Shown: in pieces, positions 38,790-47,952 of the stretch
Layout of the letters: each line of letters opens with the position of its first letter
Position numbering within the stretch: position 1 is the first letter of the stretch
From: Clostridiales bacterium
GTDB taxonomy: Bacteria; Bacillota; Clostridia; Peptostreptococcales; Anaerovoracaceae
Length of the DNA stretch: 64,000 bases
Direction: 5' to 3'
Assembly: GCA_015058275.1 (NCBI GenBank)
Contig: SVCQ01000001.1
Span: 1-64,000 of the forward strand
Notes under the pieces: model-generated
Database searches by the model: none
What the model saw: only the letters and a program-made list of their open reading frames with translations
Told to the model about the DNA's origin: nothing
Translations under genes and position numbers: made by a program

Positions 38790-39119
38790 ATGAATGTATA
38801 TGACGAGGCTCACAGCCTGGCAAAGGCTATCAAGGAGTCCAATGAATTCAAGGAATTCGACAAGATGCGCAAGGAGATCGAATCCGACGAAGAGCTTTCA
38901 AAGATGCTCGGCGAGCTGCAGCAGCTCCAGGTAGCACTCCAGGCTGCCCAGATGCAGGGTCAGCAGCCTGATGCGGATACGATGAGCAGGGTACAGAACC
39001 TCTCGATGATGCTCTCATCGAAGCCTCTGGCAGCTCAGTTCCTGCAGGCAGAGGGTGCATTCTCTGTCATGATGAATGACGTATTCGGAATCATCGGCGA
39101 GGCAATGGGAATGAAATAG
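38790..39119 (+). CDS. YlbF/YmcA-family regulator
   Basis: 109-residue all-helical protein of the YlbF/YmcA family, whose members in Bacillus form the Y-complex that steers RNase Y-dependent mRNA maturation and competence/biofilm decisions. It opens with the typical NVYDEAHSLAKAIKESNEFKEF-like first helix. A perfect AGGAGGTG box seven bases before the ATG at 38790 fixes the start. Position directly after RNase J is notable given the RNA-decay link. Which paralogue it matches is not clear. Confidence 0.87.
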   Translation: MNVYDEAHSLAKAIKESNEFKEFDKMRKEIESDEELSKMLGELQQLQVALQAAQMQGQQPDADTMSRVQNLSMMLSSKPLAAQFLQAEGAFSVMMNDVFGIIGEAMGMK

Positions 39120-39148
39120 CGGGCCTCAAGCCTCTGCGGTCTGATTCA

Positions 39149-39177
39149 TTGTCGTACATGAAGATGTTATTTAATAT
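39149..39177 (+). promoter_or_regulatory. Predicted sigma-70 promoter for efp
   Basis: TTGTCG at 39149-39154 and TAATAT at 39172-39177 with exactly 17 bases between them; the efp ATG lies 25 bases after the -10 box, with AAAAGGAG in front of it. Sequence prediction only. Confidence 0.55.
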
Positions 39178-39201
39178 TGTAAATATAAAAGGAGAAAACC
39201 A

Positions 39202-39762
39202 ATGATTTATGCAAGTGATTTCAGAAAAGGTATCACCTTCGAGATGAACGGAGAGCCTCATGTAGTTCTCGACTTCCAGCACGTAAAGCCTGGTAAGGGA
39301 GCTGCCTTCGTAAGGACAAAGTACAGAAACATCCTTACAGGAGCTACACGCGAGGAAGCTTTCAACCCTAACGACAAGTTCCCTAAGGCTCATATCGAGA
39401 CCAAGCAGATGCAGTATCTCTACAACGACGGAGAGCTCTACTACTTCATGGATCAGGACACTTTTGATCAGGTTCCGCTGACACACGAGCTCGTTGAGGA
39501 AGCAATGAAGTATCTGCGCGAGAACGACATCGCTACAGTCAAGTTCTACAAGGACAACGCATTCGACGTTGAGGCTCCTAACTTCGTAGATCTCGAGGTA
39601 ATCGAGACTGAGCCGGGCGTAAAGGGCGATACAGCTACCAACGTTACAAAGGCTGCCACAGTTGAGACAGGCGCTGTCATCCAGGTACCTATCTTCATCA
39701 ACGAGGGCGAAAAGATCCAGATCGACACAAGATCCGGCGAGTACCTCGGAAGATCCAAGTAG
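39202..39762 (+). CDS. efp: Elongation factor P
   Basis: Translation factor that relieves ribosome stalling at consecutive prolines. The 186 residues form the KOW-like N-domain and two OB domains. The loop carrying the modified residue in other bacteria reads [11 protein letters not shown] near 30-40, with Lys at about 35 at the tip. The C-terminal signature [13 protein letters not shown] is intact. mltG follows 12 bases later. The modification pathway is not visible in the window. Confidence 0.97.
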   Translation: MIYASDFRKGITFEMNGEPHVVLDFQHVKPGKGAAFVRTKYRNILTGATREEAFNPNDKFPKAHIETKQMQYLYNDGELYYFMDQDTFDQVPLTHELVEEAMKYLRENDIATVKFYKDNAFDVEAPNFVDLEVIETEPGVKGDTATNVTKAATVETGAVIQVPIFINEGEKIQIDTRSGEYLGRSK

Positions 39763-39773
39763 AGGTGCACTGA

Positions 39774-40799
39774 TTGAACACCGAAGTAACAGTCGCAAGG
39801 AGACACCCGCGCGTCCGCAAGGCGCTCATCGTTGTTCTGGTGCTTCTGATCGTTGTCATAATTGCTCTAGCAGCTATCTCTGCGATGACGCAGCCGTATG
39901 ACAGGACACAGACGACATATAAGAACTTCGATGTTAGCCAGAACGACGATCTGGACGCAGTTGCAGACAGGCTGGAGGAAGACGGCTTCATCCGCAGTTC
40001 CTCCAGGTTTGAGCTGCTCGCAAAGATCTCTGCCGCAAAGAACTTCAGACCGGGGACATATTACCTGTCGCCTTCGATGGATTCTCTCAGAATCATACGC
40101 ACTCTGCAGAGAGGACTTACAACAGCAAAGGGCTTCCAGATCCCTGCCGGTTACACTGTCGACCAGATAGCTGCAGCCCTTGACAGGGACGGTCTTGCGG
40201 ACAGGGACGCATTCCTCGAAGCCGCTTCTTCACCGGCCCTTGCTGATATCGAGATACTCGAGGATCCGACCGGAGAACTCAGCGGCACTGATCTTGTGGA
40301 GGGATTCTTCCTCCCCGGAGAATACACACTGAGCTCAGGTGCCGACGAAAGCATGATGGTCATCATGATGATCGATGCCTTCACCAACTTCTATAACGAG
40401 GAGTATCTGGCGAGGACTGATGAGCTCGGCATAACACCGAGAGAAGTCCTCATCATAGCCTCCATGATCGAAAAGGAGACTTCTGTCGACAAGGAGAGGG
40501 CTCAGATATCCGCGGTCCTGCATAACCGCTATAATCTTGAGCTGGACTCCAGAGACGATCTCCCTAAGGTGCCTCTGTGCTCGCCGAGCAAGGAGTCGAT
40601 CATCGCTGCGCTTTATCCGGAGGAGGATGAATATACTCATTATGTGCTGAGCAGCAAGCTCGACGGCACTCACGTATTCACATCCGACGATGCCGAATAC
40701 GAAAGGCTTCTCGCCGAGTACAATGCAGCAGTCGAAGCCAAGGAAAGCGCGAAGGCTGCCGATAAAGCCGATACAGGCGAGGATGGCGGCGATAACTGA
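39774..40799 (+). CDS. mltG: Endolytic murein transglycosylase MltG
   Basis: Membrane-anchored peptidoglycan lytic transglycosylase (YceG family) thought to end glycan strand synthesis. The 341 residues have a short basic cytosolic start, one membrane helix (about 18-40), a LysM-like region and the catalytic domain with ASMIEKET, the Glu near 233 being the expected catalytic residue. It has a TTG start seven bases after AGAGGTG. The tail (about 320-341) is low-complexity, rich in Ala, Lys and Asp. Confidence 0.93.
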   Translation: MNTEVTVARRHPRVRKALIVVLVLLIVVIIALAAISAMTQPYDRTQTTYKNFDVSQNDDLDAVADRLEEDGFIRSSSRFELLAKISAAKNFRPGTYYLSPSMDSLRIIRTLQRGLTTAKGFQIPAGYTVDQIAAALDRDGLADRDAFLEAASSPALADIEILEDPTGELSGTDLVEGFFLPGEYTLSSGADESMMVIMMIDAFTNFYNEEYLARTDELGITPREVLIIASMIEKETSVDKERAQISAVLHNRYNLELDSRDDLPKVPLCSPSKESIIAALYPEEDEYTHYVLSSKLDGTHVFTSDDAEYERLLAEYNAAVEAKESAKAADKADTGEDGGDN

Positions 40800-40800
40800 T

Positions 40801-41472
40801 ATGACTGTCAGAGACGTAAAGCTCAAGGAATTCATGGATGAATATCACAGGCCGCTCAGAGAGGACCTCTACGAACTCAGGCTGTCTAACGAAGAAGCCG
40901 GAGTACCTCTTATACTCCGTGAGACAGAGGCGGCGCTGAGCCTTCTGCTTGACTTTACTCATCCGCAAAACATCCTCGAGCTGGGTACTGCCCACGGCTA
41001 TTCAGCTCTGTTCTTTGCCGCAAAGTGTCCGGACGCTGCGGTCACCACAATAGACCGCAATCCCGGCATGATAGATTTCGCAAAGGCCAGTTTCGAGCGC
41101 TTCAAAGAGGGGAATCGCATCAGATTCATTACGGCCGATGCCCTTGAGACCCTTGAGAAGCTCGAAGCCGAGGTGGATTCAGGTGCAGACAGATATGATT
41201 TCATATTCATAGATGCCGGCAAGAGCCACTACAGGGAGTTCCTGGATGTCTGCGAGCGCATTTGTACAGACGATGCCGTCATAGTCTGCGACAACATTCT
41301 CATGAAAGGATGGCTGTTTGATTATGAAGGCAAAAGCGCCAAAAGGCACAGGACAAACATCAAATACATGAAGCAGTTTCTTGACTATATCAACGGCAGG
41401 GATGATCTTGACGTCACTATACTGAGCGGCGGAGACGGACTTGCAGTGATAAGACCAAATCATGACAGATAA
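40801..41472 (+). CDS. Class I SAM-dependent O-methyltransferase (TrmR-like)
   Basis: 223-residue methyltransferase of the caffeoyl-CoA O-methyltransferase fold. SAM motif ILELGTAHGYSALF lies near 59-72, with the acidic TIDRNPGM near 84 and metal-binding type FIFIDAGKSHY near 136-146. Bacillota genes in the place after mltG commonly encode TrmR, which methylates 5-hydroxyuridine in tRNA, so that is a likely role, strengthened by the U32 gene next to it. Start choice: ATG 40801 right after the mltG stop; an ATG at 40783 is possible. Confidence 0.85.
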   Translation: MTVRDVKLKEFMDEYHRPLREDLYELRLSNEEAGVPLILRETEAALSLLLDFTHPQNILELGTAHGYSALFFAAKCPDAAVTTIDRNPGMIDFAKASFERFKEGNRIRFITADALETLEKLEAEVDSGADRYDFIFIDAGKSHYREFLDVCERICTDDAVIVCDNILMKGWLFDYEGKSAKRHRTNIKYMKQFLDYINGRDDLDVTILSGGDGLAVIRPNHDR

Positions 41473-42712
41473 GACTATCAAAAAATCAAAAGCAGAATTA
41501 CTGGCTCCGGCCGGTGACATGGAGAAGCTTAAGACCGCGGTGAACTTCGGCGCCGACGCTGTATATTTCGGCGGCGAGATGTTCAGCCTGAGAGCGGGTG
41601 CCGGGAACCTCAGCGTGCCTGAGATCGAGGAAGCCATGGACTGGCTCCACGAACAGGGCGCCAAGGGCTACATGACTATCAATATATACCCTCATAACGA
41701 CGATATTCCGCTTCTGAGGGATTATATCGGCAGGATCGCTCATATTCCCGTCGACGCATTTCTGGTCTCTGATCCGGGCGTTATGGGGCTTTTGCGTGAG
41801 CAGATCCCGGACGCCGAGATACACCTGTCGACACAGGCCAACACGACCAACTACATGTCGGCCGCTTTCTGGGCTTCGATGGGTGTCAAGAGGATAGTCG
41901 CTGCCAGAGAGCTGAGCCTTGAGGAACTCAGCATCATGAGGAAGAACCTCCCGGAGGATATAGAGCTCGAAGCCTTTGTACATGGTGCGATGTGCATCTC
42001 ATATTCAGGCAGATGCCTTCTCAGCAACTTCATGGCCGGAAGAGACGCCAACAGAGGCGCCTGCACACATCCGTGCAGATGGAAGTATTCACTTGTGGAG
42101 GAGCAGAGGCCGGGCGAGTATTACCCGATAGAGGAGGACAGCCGCGGCAGTTACATACTGAATTCACGTGATCTTTGCATGATAGACCGCCTGCCTGATC
42201 TTATCGATGCGGGCATTTATTCCCTCAAGATCGAGGGACGCATGAAATCCATGTACTATGTCGCGACGGTAATAAGCGCTTACAGAGCAGCCCTCGATGC
42301 TTATCTTGCGGATCCTGAGCACTATGTCTACGATCCTGCATATTTCGATGAGCTCTGCAAGGCGAGCCACAGGGAGTTCACTCACGGCTTCTATTACAAT
42401 AAGCCTACAGACAAGGACCAGAACTATCTGACCAGCGAATACACAAGGGATTATTCGTTTGTCGGCCTTGTCAGGGAGACTGACCCGAAGACCGGTCTTA
42501 CGACAGTAGAGCAGAGGAATAAATTCTCTGTAGGAGATACCATAGAGATCTTCGGACCGCGCACTCCTTATTACGAGGAGGTGATCACTGAGATGTACAA
42601 CGAAGAAGGGGAGGCTGTGGAGAGCGCTCCGCACCCTCAGCAGATACTCAGGATCAGATTCAACAGGATCCCGGAAGATGGATTCATAATGAGAAAGAAA
42701 AAGGACCAGTAA
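41462..42712 (+). CDS. U32-family protein (tRNA hydroxylation type)
   Basis: 416-residue member of peptidase family U32. It starts with the family signature LLAPAGDMEKLKTAV and GADAVYFGGEMFSLR, and holds the cysteine-containing core EAFVHGAMCISYSGRCLLS near 172-190, which in relatives is linked to an iron-sulfur cluster. TrhP-type U32 proteins are needed for 5-hydroxyuridine in tRNA, and the neighbouring methyltransferase could act on that base; this pairing is inferred. It overlaps the methyltransferase gene by 11 bases. Confidence 0.88.
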   Translation: MTDKTIKKSKAELLAPAGDMEKLKTAVNFGADAVYFGGEMFSLRAGAGNLSVPEIEEAMDWLHEQGAKGYMTINIYPHNDDIPLLRDYIGRIAHIPVDAFLVSDPGVMGLLREQIPDAEIHLSTQANTTNYMSAAFWASMGVKRIVAARELSLEELSIMRKNLPEDIELEAFVHGAMCISYSGRCLLSNFMAGRDANRGACTHPCRWKYSLVEEQRPGEYYPIEEDSRGSYILNSRDLCMIDRLPDLIDAGIYSLKIEGRMKSMYYVATVISAYRAALDAYLADPEHYVYDPAYFDELCKASHREFTHGFYYNKPTDKDQNYLTSEYTRDYSFVGLVRETDPKTGLTTVEQRNKFSVGDTIEIFGPRTPYYEEVITEMYNEEGEAVESAPHPQQILRIRFNRIPEDGFIMRKKKDQ

Positions 42713-42724
42713 AGGAGACTACAA

Positions 42725-44023
42725 ATGGACGACAGTCTGCCCCGATATTTATTGATTGCAGCGATTGTGCTGATCATGCTGATCAACGCGATCGTAGTAG
42801 CCTGTAAGCGTGCGCTCGACTACATCGACCGCAATTACATCAAAGAGGAATTCGAAGACGATCCTGACAACAAAAAGCTCATGATGGTTACTGACTTCCT
42901 GTCGAAGCCGTCAAACTATCACTATGCCGATCACGCGGCGAGCTTCATCAGCATCCTTGTTTCGTTCGCTCTTTTCAACATACTTATCAGCGGCAAGTGG
43001 AACATCTGGATCACCTTACTTGCAAATCTTGGTTTTTATATCGTTTATACTTCGCTTTCGGACATACTTCCAAAGAAGCTCGCAGCTCAGTGCAGCGAGT
43101 CCGCAGGCGTGGGACTTATAGGATTCCAGAAGTTTATATACTGCATAACGCTTCCGCTTGTACTTGTATGCAAGGGCATAGCCAATCTTGTAATCAGGAT
43201 CATCGGCAAGGATACCGACGTTGACGACAGCTACTTCTCCGAGGACAAGGTCATGTCCATGCTGGACAGAGGCCAGGCTTCCGGAGAGATCAAGGAAGAC
43301 GGCTACAGGATGATCGACTCGATCTTTGAGTTCGATGACCTGCTTGCTTACGAGATCATGACTCCGAGGACGGATGTGTTCATGATCGATCTTGATGATG
43401 ACAGACGCGAGTACATGGATCAGATCTCTGAGCTTACACACTCCAGGATCCCTGTATACAGGAACGATCCGGACAACATACTCGGCATTCTGCACATCAA
43501 GGACTATCTATACAACGCAACCATCAAGGGCTTCGACAATGTCGATATCAAAAAGCTTCTCAGACCTGCGTACTTCGTCCCTGAGACCAAGAACATCGAT
43601 GCGCTCTTCAGGGAACTTCAGATAGAGAAGCAGCACCTTGCCATACTCATAGACGAATACGGCGGCTTCAGCGGCATAGTATCCGTTGAGGACATCATCG
43701 AGCAGATCGTAGGAGACATAGACGATGAGTTTGATGAGGAGGACCGCATAATAGATAAAGTTGACAATACTACATTTATTGTTGACGGCAATGTATATCT
43801 CGATGACCTCGAAGAGGAGACCGGTGTCGAGCTCGAATCCGAGACAAGCGAGACAGTCGGAGGTTTCATAATCGATCTCATGGGAGAGATCCCGAGAGAG
43901 AACATCAAGTATCCGCCTGTATCCTACAGGAACTACGATTTTACTATTCTTGAGGTTAAGGACCGCAGGATAGATAAACTCCGCATCGAGATCACAGACA
44001 GAGAGGATAAGCAGGATGAGTGA
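42725..44023 (+). CDS. CNNM/CorC-type membrane protein with CBS domains
   Basis: 432-residue integral membrane protein of the hemolysin C/CorC/CNNM family, implicated in magnesium and cobalt export. A DUF21 membrane part with about four helices (6-150) is followed by a CBS pair (about 205-330; MTPRTDVFMIDLD and GFSGIVSVEDIIEQIVGDI) and a C-terminal CorC_HlyC domain (about 345-425). It has a strong AAGGAG ribosome-binding site. The last eight bases overlap the next gene. Ion specificity unknown. Confidence 0.92.
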   Translation: MDDSLPRYLLIAAIVLIMLINAIVVACKRALDYIDRNYIKEEFEDDPDNKKLMMVTDFLSKPSNYHYADHAASFISILVSFALFNILISGKWNIWITLLANLGFYIVYTSLSDILPKKLAAQCSESAGVGLIGFQKFIYCITLPLVLVCKGIANLVIRIIGKDTDVDDSYFSEDKVMSMLDRGQASGEIKEDGYRMIDSIFEFDDLLAYEIMTPRTDVFMIDLDDDRREYMDQISELTHSRIPVYRNDPDNILGILHIKDYLYNATIKGFDNVDIKKLLRPAYFVPETKNIDALFRELQIEKQHLAILIDEYGGFSGIVSVEDIIEQIVGDIDDEFDEEDRIIDKVDNTTFIVDGNVYLDDLEEETGVELESETSETVGGFIIDLMGEIPRENIKYPPVSYRNYDFTILEVKDRRIDKLRIEITDREDKQDE

Positions 44024-44333
44024 AGACAGGAATATCATAGACCTGATCGAAAAGGACATCTTATCCTTCAGTGAATTCAGCAGATTCCCGGACGCCGGCA
44101 TCATGAACATGCTGCCGGGCCAGAGGGTCAATCCCGGCATCAGGATAAGCACCGAAGACGGAGAGATGACCGTCAATTGCGATATAATCGTCTACTTCGG
44201 TGTCAATATCCCGCAGCTTTGCTATGACATCCAGAGCAAGGTCAAGACCGATATCGAAAGGATGACCGGAGTTCCCGTTAAAGCAGTGAATATAAGGGTA
44301 GAGGGCATAGACAAAGCCAAATCCCCGTCATAA
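44016..44333 (+). CDS. Asp23/Gls24-family envelope stress protein
   Basis: Small (105 aa) Asp23/Gls24-type protein of the group usually found next to nusB in Clostridia and Bacilli (YqhY-like). The core includes an MTVNCDIIVYFGVNIPQL-type strand-helix unit near 48-65 and ends with a VRVEGI-like strand (NIRVEGID near 91). YqhY relatives influence fatty-acid synthesis control in Bacillus. The protein is slightly short at the N-terminus but coupled to the CNNM gene by overlap. Confidence 0.85.
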   Translation: MSEDRNIIDLIEKDILSFSEFSRFPDAGIMNMLPGQRVNPGIRISTEDGEMTVNCDIIVYFGVNIPQLCYDIQSKVKTDIERMTGVPVKAVNIRVEGIDKAKSPS

Positions 44334-44343
44334 AGGAGCAGTT

Positions 44344-44736
44344 TTGAAAAGAGAAGACATCAGAGAAAAGACAATGCAGCTGATCTATCAGATGGACATC
44401 ACGGGTAACTTCGATCTGTCCGGACTCAGCGTTGTTGAGGAGAGCGAAAAGGTAGTAAACAAAAAGCAGGCTGCCGACACTCTCAACGCCGTATCTCTCC
44501 ATCATAAAGAGATAGATGAAATGATCAGCCGCAATCTCGACAAGTGGACAATAGACAGGATAGCCAAGACGGATCTTGCAATACTCAGGACAGCAGTAGC
44601 TGAGATGATGTACATCGAAAGCATCCCTGTAGGTGTGTCCATCAACGAGGCAGTGGACCTGGCAAAGAAGTACGGAGACGGCAGATCGTACGCATTCATC
44701 AATTCCGTACTGTCAAAAGTAGAGTCCTCGCTTTAG
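44344..44736 (+). CDS. nusB: Transcription antitermination factor NusB
   Basis: RNA-binding factor that with NusE binds boxA and supports rRNA antitermination. The 130 all-helical residues carry IREKTMQLIYQMDITG at the start and the conserved C-terminal block IPVGVSINEAVDLAKKYG with SYAFINSVLSK. The start is TTG at 44344, five bases after AAAGGAG. It lies between the Asp23 gene and the TsaD-like gene. Confidence 0.94.
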   Translation: MKREDIREKTMQLIYQMDITGNFDLSGLSVVEESEKVVNKKQAADTLNAVSLHHKEIDEMISRNLDKWTIDRIAKTDLAILRTAVAEMMYIESIPVGVSINEAVDLAKKYGDGRSYAFINSVLSKVESSL

Positions 44737-44748
44737 CTTGCAATTAAT

Positions 44749-45741
44749 ATGAGTAAGGTCTATCTGGGACTGGATACCTCAAATTACAGAACTTCGATCG
44801 CTGCCGTCAGCGGGCAGGGCGAAGTTTTGTTTGAAAGAGCGGAACTCCTCGATGTAAAGAAAGGAGCGCGCGGTCTCAGACAGTCGGAGGCTTTCTTTGT
44901 GCACTCAAACAGACTTCCCGGATTCATTTTAGGGCTGTTTGAAGCAGTGGATCCTTCCGATATTGCTGCTATAGGCGTATCGGAGAAGCCAAGGAGGGTG
45001 GAAGGCTCATACATGCCGTGTTTTCTTGCAGGGCTTAATGCCGCTTCTGAAATCGGATCGGCTCTTCGAGTACCTGTATACAGATTCTCTCACCAGGAGG
45101 GACATGCATCCGCTGTGCTCGGTGATGAAAGGGATGATGTACTTTTCATGCATCTATCAGGAGGAACTACCGAATTTCTTAAGTGCAGTGCCGACGAATG
45201 CGGTTACGACATGCAGATCATTGGAGGCACAAAGGATATTTCGATCGGTCAGCTTCTTGACAGGGCGGGAGTGGCTCTTGGATATCCGTTCCCGTCGGGA
45301 GCTTATCTCGATGAACTGGCATACGGGCTGCTGTCAGACTGTGACTTCAATATCTCTGATGCAGGTCTTCCCGGGATCATGCCTCGTATCAAGACTTACG
45401 GCGGCATGTTCAATCTCTCGGGAGCCGAGACAAAGATCCTAAGATATATCAGCGATAACGTAGGCTGTGATAAAAGCGCTCTCGCAGCAGAACTGCTTGT
45501 CAGCATATATAATCTGCTGAAAGGGTGTGCAGACGAGCTGGCCGGCTCTCACGGCATAAATACCGTATACATGGCAGGCGGCGTCGCTTCGAGCCGCACT
45601 CTCAGAGAACTTTTAAAACGCAGTGATCAAAGATCAGATATAAGGCTCGGCAGACCTGAGCGAAGCGGCGACAACGCCGTAGGCACGGCTCTGCTTGCCC
45701 GGAGGATAGATGAAACCCGTAAGCGTATCCCAGGTAAATGA
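44749..45741 (+). CDS. TsaD/Kae1-like ASKHA protein (M22 family paralogue)
   Basis: 330-residue protein of the Kae1/TsaD fold. Landmarks are the N-terminal GLDTSNYRTSIA, a metal-type HQEGH near 115-119, MHLSGGTTEF near 134, and MAGGVASSRTLRELL near 277. Compared with the true tRNA-modifying TsaD, the glycine loop is SGGTTE rather than SGGHTQ and the end reads GDNAVGTALLA. It therefore looks like the paralogue common near nusB/xseA in Clostridia, whose role is not established. It overlaps xseA by 32 bases. The tsaB/tsaE partners are not in the window. Confidence 0.85.
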   Translation: MSKVYLGLDTSNYRTSIAAVSGQGEVLFERAELLDVKKGARGLRQSEAFFVHSNRLPGFILGLFEAVDPSDIAAIGVSEKPRRVEGSYMPCFLAGLNAASEIGSALRVPVYRFSHQEGHASAVLGDERDDVLFMHLSGGTTEFLKCSADECGYDMQIIGGTKDISIGQLLDRAGVALGYPFPSGAYLDELAYGLLSDCDFNISDAGLPGIMPRIKTYGGMFNLSGAETKILRYISDNVGCDKSALAAELLVSIYNLLKGCADELAGSHGINTVYMAGGVASSRTLRELLKRSDQRSDIRLGRPERSGDNAVGTALLARRIDETRKRIPGK

Positions 45742-46867
45742 ATATATCGCAAAGAAGCTCAGAGATGATCTCAATCTGAGAGGCCTTGCAGTCGAAGGTG
45801 AGATCTCCGGACTCAGCAGGAGCGGTCAGCATTACTACCTGACGCTCAAGGATGCAGATTCCATGATAAGGTGCGCGATCTGGGGCTCCAATGCTGTCAA
45901 TATAGACATGAGTCTTGTTGAGAACGGACGTAAGATAGTGGCGATATGTGACATCAGTCCATATGCCAAAGGCGGCTCATACTCTCTCAGCATCAGACAC
46001 GTTGAAGCTGCCGGCGAAGGAGACCTTGCAGCGGAGTTCAACCGCATAAAGGAGAAGCTCGAAAAGGAGGGCCTTTTCGATCGCAAGTGGAAGAAGCCCA
46101 TACCTGAATTCCCTTACAGGGTCGGAGTCGTGACTTCTGCCACCGGTGCTGCTATAGAAGATATTCGCAAGATCATCACAGCCAAGAATGATTTTACGGA
46201 TATACTGATATTCCCGGCTGCGGTGCAGGGAGTAGGAGCCGTCAGGAGCATATGTGACGGCATAGCCGCTGCCAATGAAGTCAGTAAGAGCGGACTTCAC
46301 ATAGATACCCTGATAGTCGGGCGCGGAGGAGGCTCACCCGAAGACCTGGCCGCATTCAACGACGAGGAAGTCGCACGAGCGATATTCGCTTCAGATATAC
46401 CTGTCATCAGCGCGGTAGGTCATGAGATCGACTTTTCAATAAGCGATTTCGTAGCCGATGCAAGAGCCGAGACGCCTACAGCAGCTGCAGACATGGCTGT
46501 CATGGATACATACAAGCTGAGAGAAGAGATCGACCGGAGTCTTGAGATACTTAAGACCTCGGCCGAGCATAAGATTGACTACGAGAGACGGGCTCTTGAG
46601 TCCGGCGCTGAGCTTCTCAGGGCGGGCATAAGAGCAAAGCTGGCCGAAGCTTCAAACGCCGTAGACAAGGCGCTCATCGTACTCAGAGAGAACGATCCGC
46701 GCAATATATTCTCAAAGGGATATGCCGCGGTCACAGACGATAAGGGCTCGATAGTTCCGGACATAGACGGCATAGACCCGGGCAGCGAGTATATAATCAG
46801 AATGAAGAGCGGCAGCTTCAGAGCTGCTGCTGTCGAAATAAGCAGGGACGAACGAAAGGAGATCTGA
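45710..46867 (+). CDS. xseA: Exodeoxyribonuclease VII large subunit
   Basis: Large subunit of ExoVII, which degrades single-stranded DNA. The 385 residues have the N-terminal OB-fold (SVSQVNEYIAKKL, then GEISGL), and the catalytic core with GRGGGSPEDLAAFNDEEVARAI-type sequence near 204-225 and AVGHEIDFSISDFVADARA near 239-257. The C-terminal coiled-coil is somewhat shorter than in E. coli. One-base overlap with xseB. Confidence 0.95.
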   Translation: MKPVSVSQVNEYIAKKLRDDLNLRGLAVEGEISGLSRSGQHYYLTLKDADSMIRCAIWGSNAVNIDMSLVENGRKIVAICDISPYAKGGSYSLSIRHVEAAGEGDLAAEFNRIKEKLEKEGLFDRKWKKPIPEFPYRVGVVTSATGAAIEDIRKIITAKNDFTDILIFPAAVQGVGAVRSICDGIAAANEVSKSGLHIDTLIVGRGGGSPEDLAAFNDEEVARAIFASDIPVISAVGHEIDFSISDFVADARAETPTAAADMAVMDTYKLREEIDRSLEILKTSAEHKIDYERRALESGAELLRAGIRAKLAEASNAVDKALIVLRENDPRNIFSKGYAAVTDDKGSIVPDIDGIDPGSEYIIRMKSGSFRAAAVEISRDERKEI

Positions 46868-47067
46868 TGGCGGACAAGACATTTACCGAATCTTTAAAGA
46901 GCCTGCAGGATGCAGCATCCGAGATAAGCAAGCAGGCCACCACACTTGAGGATTCGCTCAGGCTCTTTGACGAGGGCATGAAGGAAGCTGCGTACTGCAA
47001 GGATATCCTCGACAGCGCCGAGCAAAAGATACAGATATACGAAAAGGAAAGCTTCAAAAATGCATAG
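46867..47067 (+). CDS. xseB: Exodeoxyribonuclease VII small subunit
   Basis: 66-residue helical small subunit of ExoVII. It shows the family pattern SLKSLQDAASEISKQ, then LEDSLRLFDEGMK near 27-39, and a lysine/glutamate-rich end. The ATG follows AAAGGAG by five bases and overlaps the xseA stop; its own stop overlaps ispA. Confidence 0.94.
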   Translation: MADKTFTESLKSLQDAASEISKQATTLEDSLRLFDEGMKEAAYCKDILDSAEQKIQIYEKESFKNA

Positions 47068-47950
47068 CTTTGACGAATACAAAAAGATCATAAACGACCA
47101 TCTGACAGACATGCTGCCCGATCCCGGCAGCGAAGCATCGGTCCTGAGAGAGGCCATGGCATACAGTCTGGAGGTAGGAGGCAAGAGACTGAGGCCATCG
47201 CTACTGCTTGCTGCATGCGAGTTCGCCGGCGGAGACATAAATGAGGCTCTGCCATACGCACTGGCTCTTGAGTATATCCATACTTACTCTCTGATCCACG
47301 ATGATCTGCCGGCCATGGACAATGATGATCTTAGGCGCGGCAAGCCGACCAACCACAAGGTTTACGGAGAGGCCATGGCCATACTCGCAGGAGACGGGCT
47401 GTTATCCACAGCCGCTGAGACGGTCACAGGAGAGCCCCTGAGACATGCAGATGATCCTGTCAGGCTGGCTGCACATATCAAAGCTGCTCATGAGATAATG
47501 TCAAGGGCAGGCGCTGCGGGCATGATTGCGGGACAGACCGCTGATGTGACAGCAGAGAACAAAGACGCGGATGCTTCTCTTGTAAGGTATATCGAAGAGC
47601 ACAAGACAGGAGATCTCATAACCGCACCTGTTCGTGCCGGCCTCATGCTTGCCTGCGCTCCCGAGGACATGATAGACGCATTTACGGTATATGCCATGGA
47701 TACAGGCATAGCCTTCCAGATACTCGATGACATACTGGACTTCGAAGGAGACGCAGAGCTTATCGGCAAGGATGTCGGTAAGGACAGCGATCTCGGCAAA
47801 TGCAATTACGTATGCGTCCACGGAATGGACGCCGCAAAGAAGGAGCTTCACAGGCTTACCATGGAGGCAAAGGAATCGATCTCGGGATACGGCAGCGCTG
47901 CTGAATTCTTCACACAGCTGGCTGATTCCCTTGAGATCAGAAAGTATTGA
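47060..47950 (+). CDS. ispA: Farnesyl/geranyl diphosphate synthase (IspA-type)
   Basis: All-trans short-chain prenyl transferase joining isopentenyl diphosphate units. The 296 residues contain the first aspartate-rich motif DDLPAMDNDDLRRG near 80-93, a GGKRLRP motif near 40-46, and the second motif FQILDDILDFEGD near 218-230. Its neighbour dxs supplies the precursors, and xseAB-ispA-dxs-tlyA is a conserved Clostridia order. Chain length (C10, C15 or C20) is not certain. Confidence 0.94.
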   Translation: MHSFDEYKKIINDHLTDMLPDPGSEASVLREAMAYSLEVGGKRLRPSLLLAACEFAGGDINEALPYALALEYIHTYSLIHDDLPAMDNDDLRRGKPTNHKVYGEAMAILAGDGLLSTAAETVTGEPLRHADDPVRLAAHIKAAHEIMSRAGAAGMIAGQTADVTAENKDADASLVRYIEEHKTGDLITAPVRAGLMLACAPEDMIDAFTVYAMDTGIAFQILDDILDFEGDAELIGKDVGKDSDLGKCNYVCVHGMDAAKKELHRLTMEAKESISGYGSAAEFFTQLADSLEIRKY

Positions 47951-47952
47951 TT

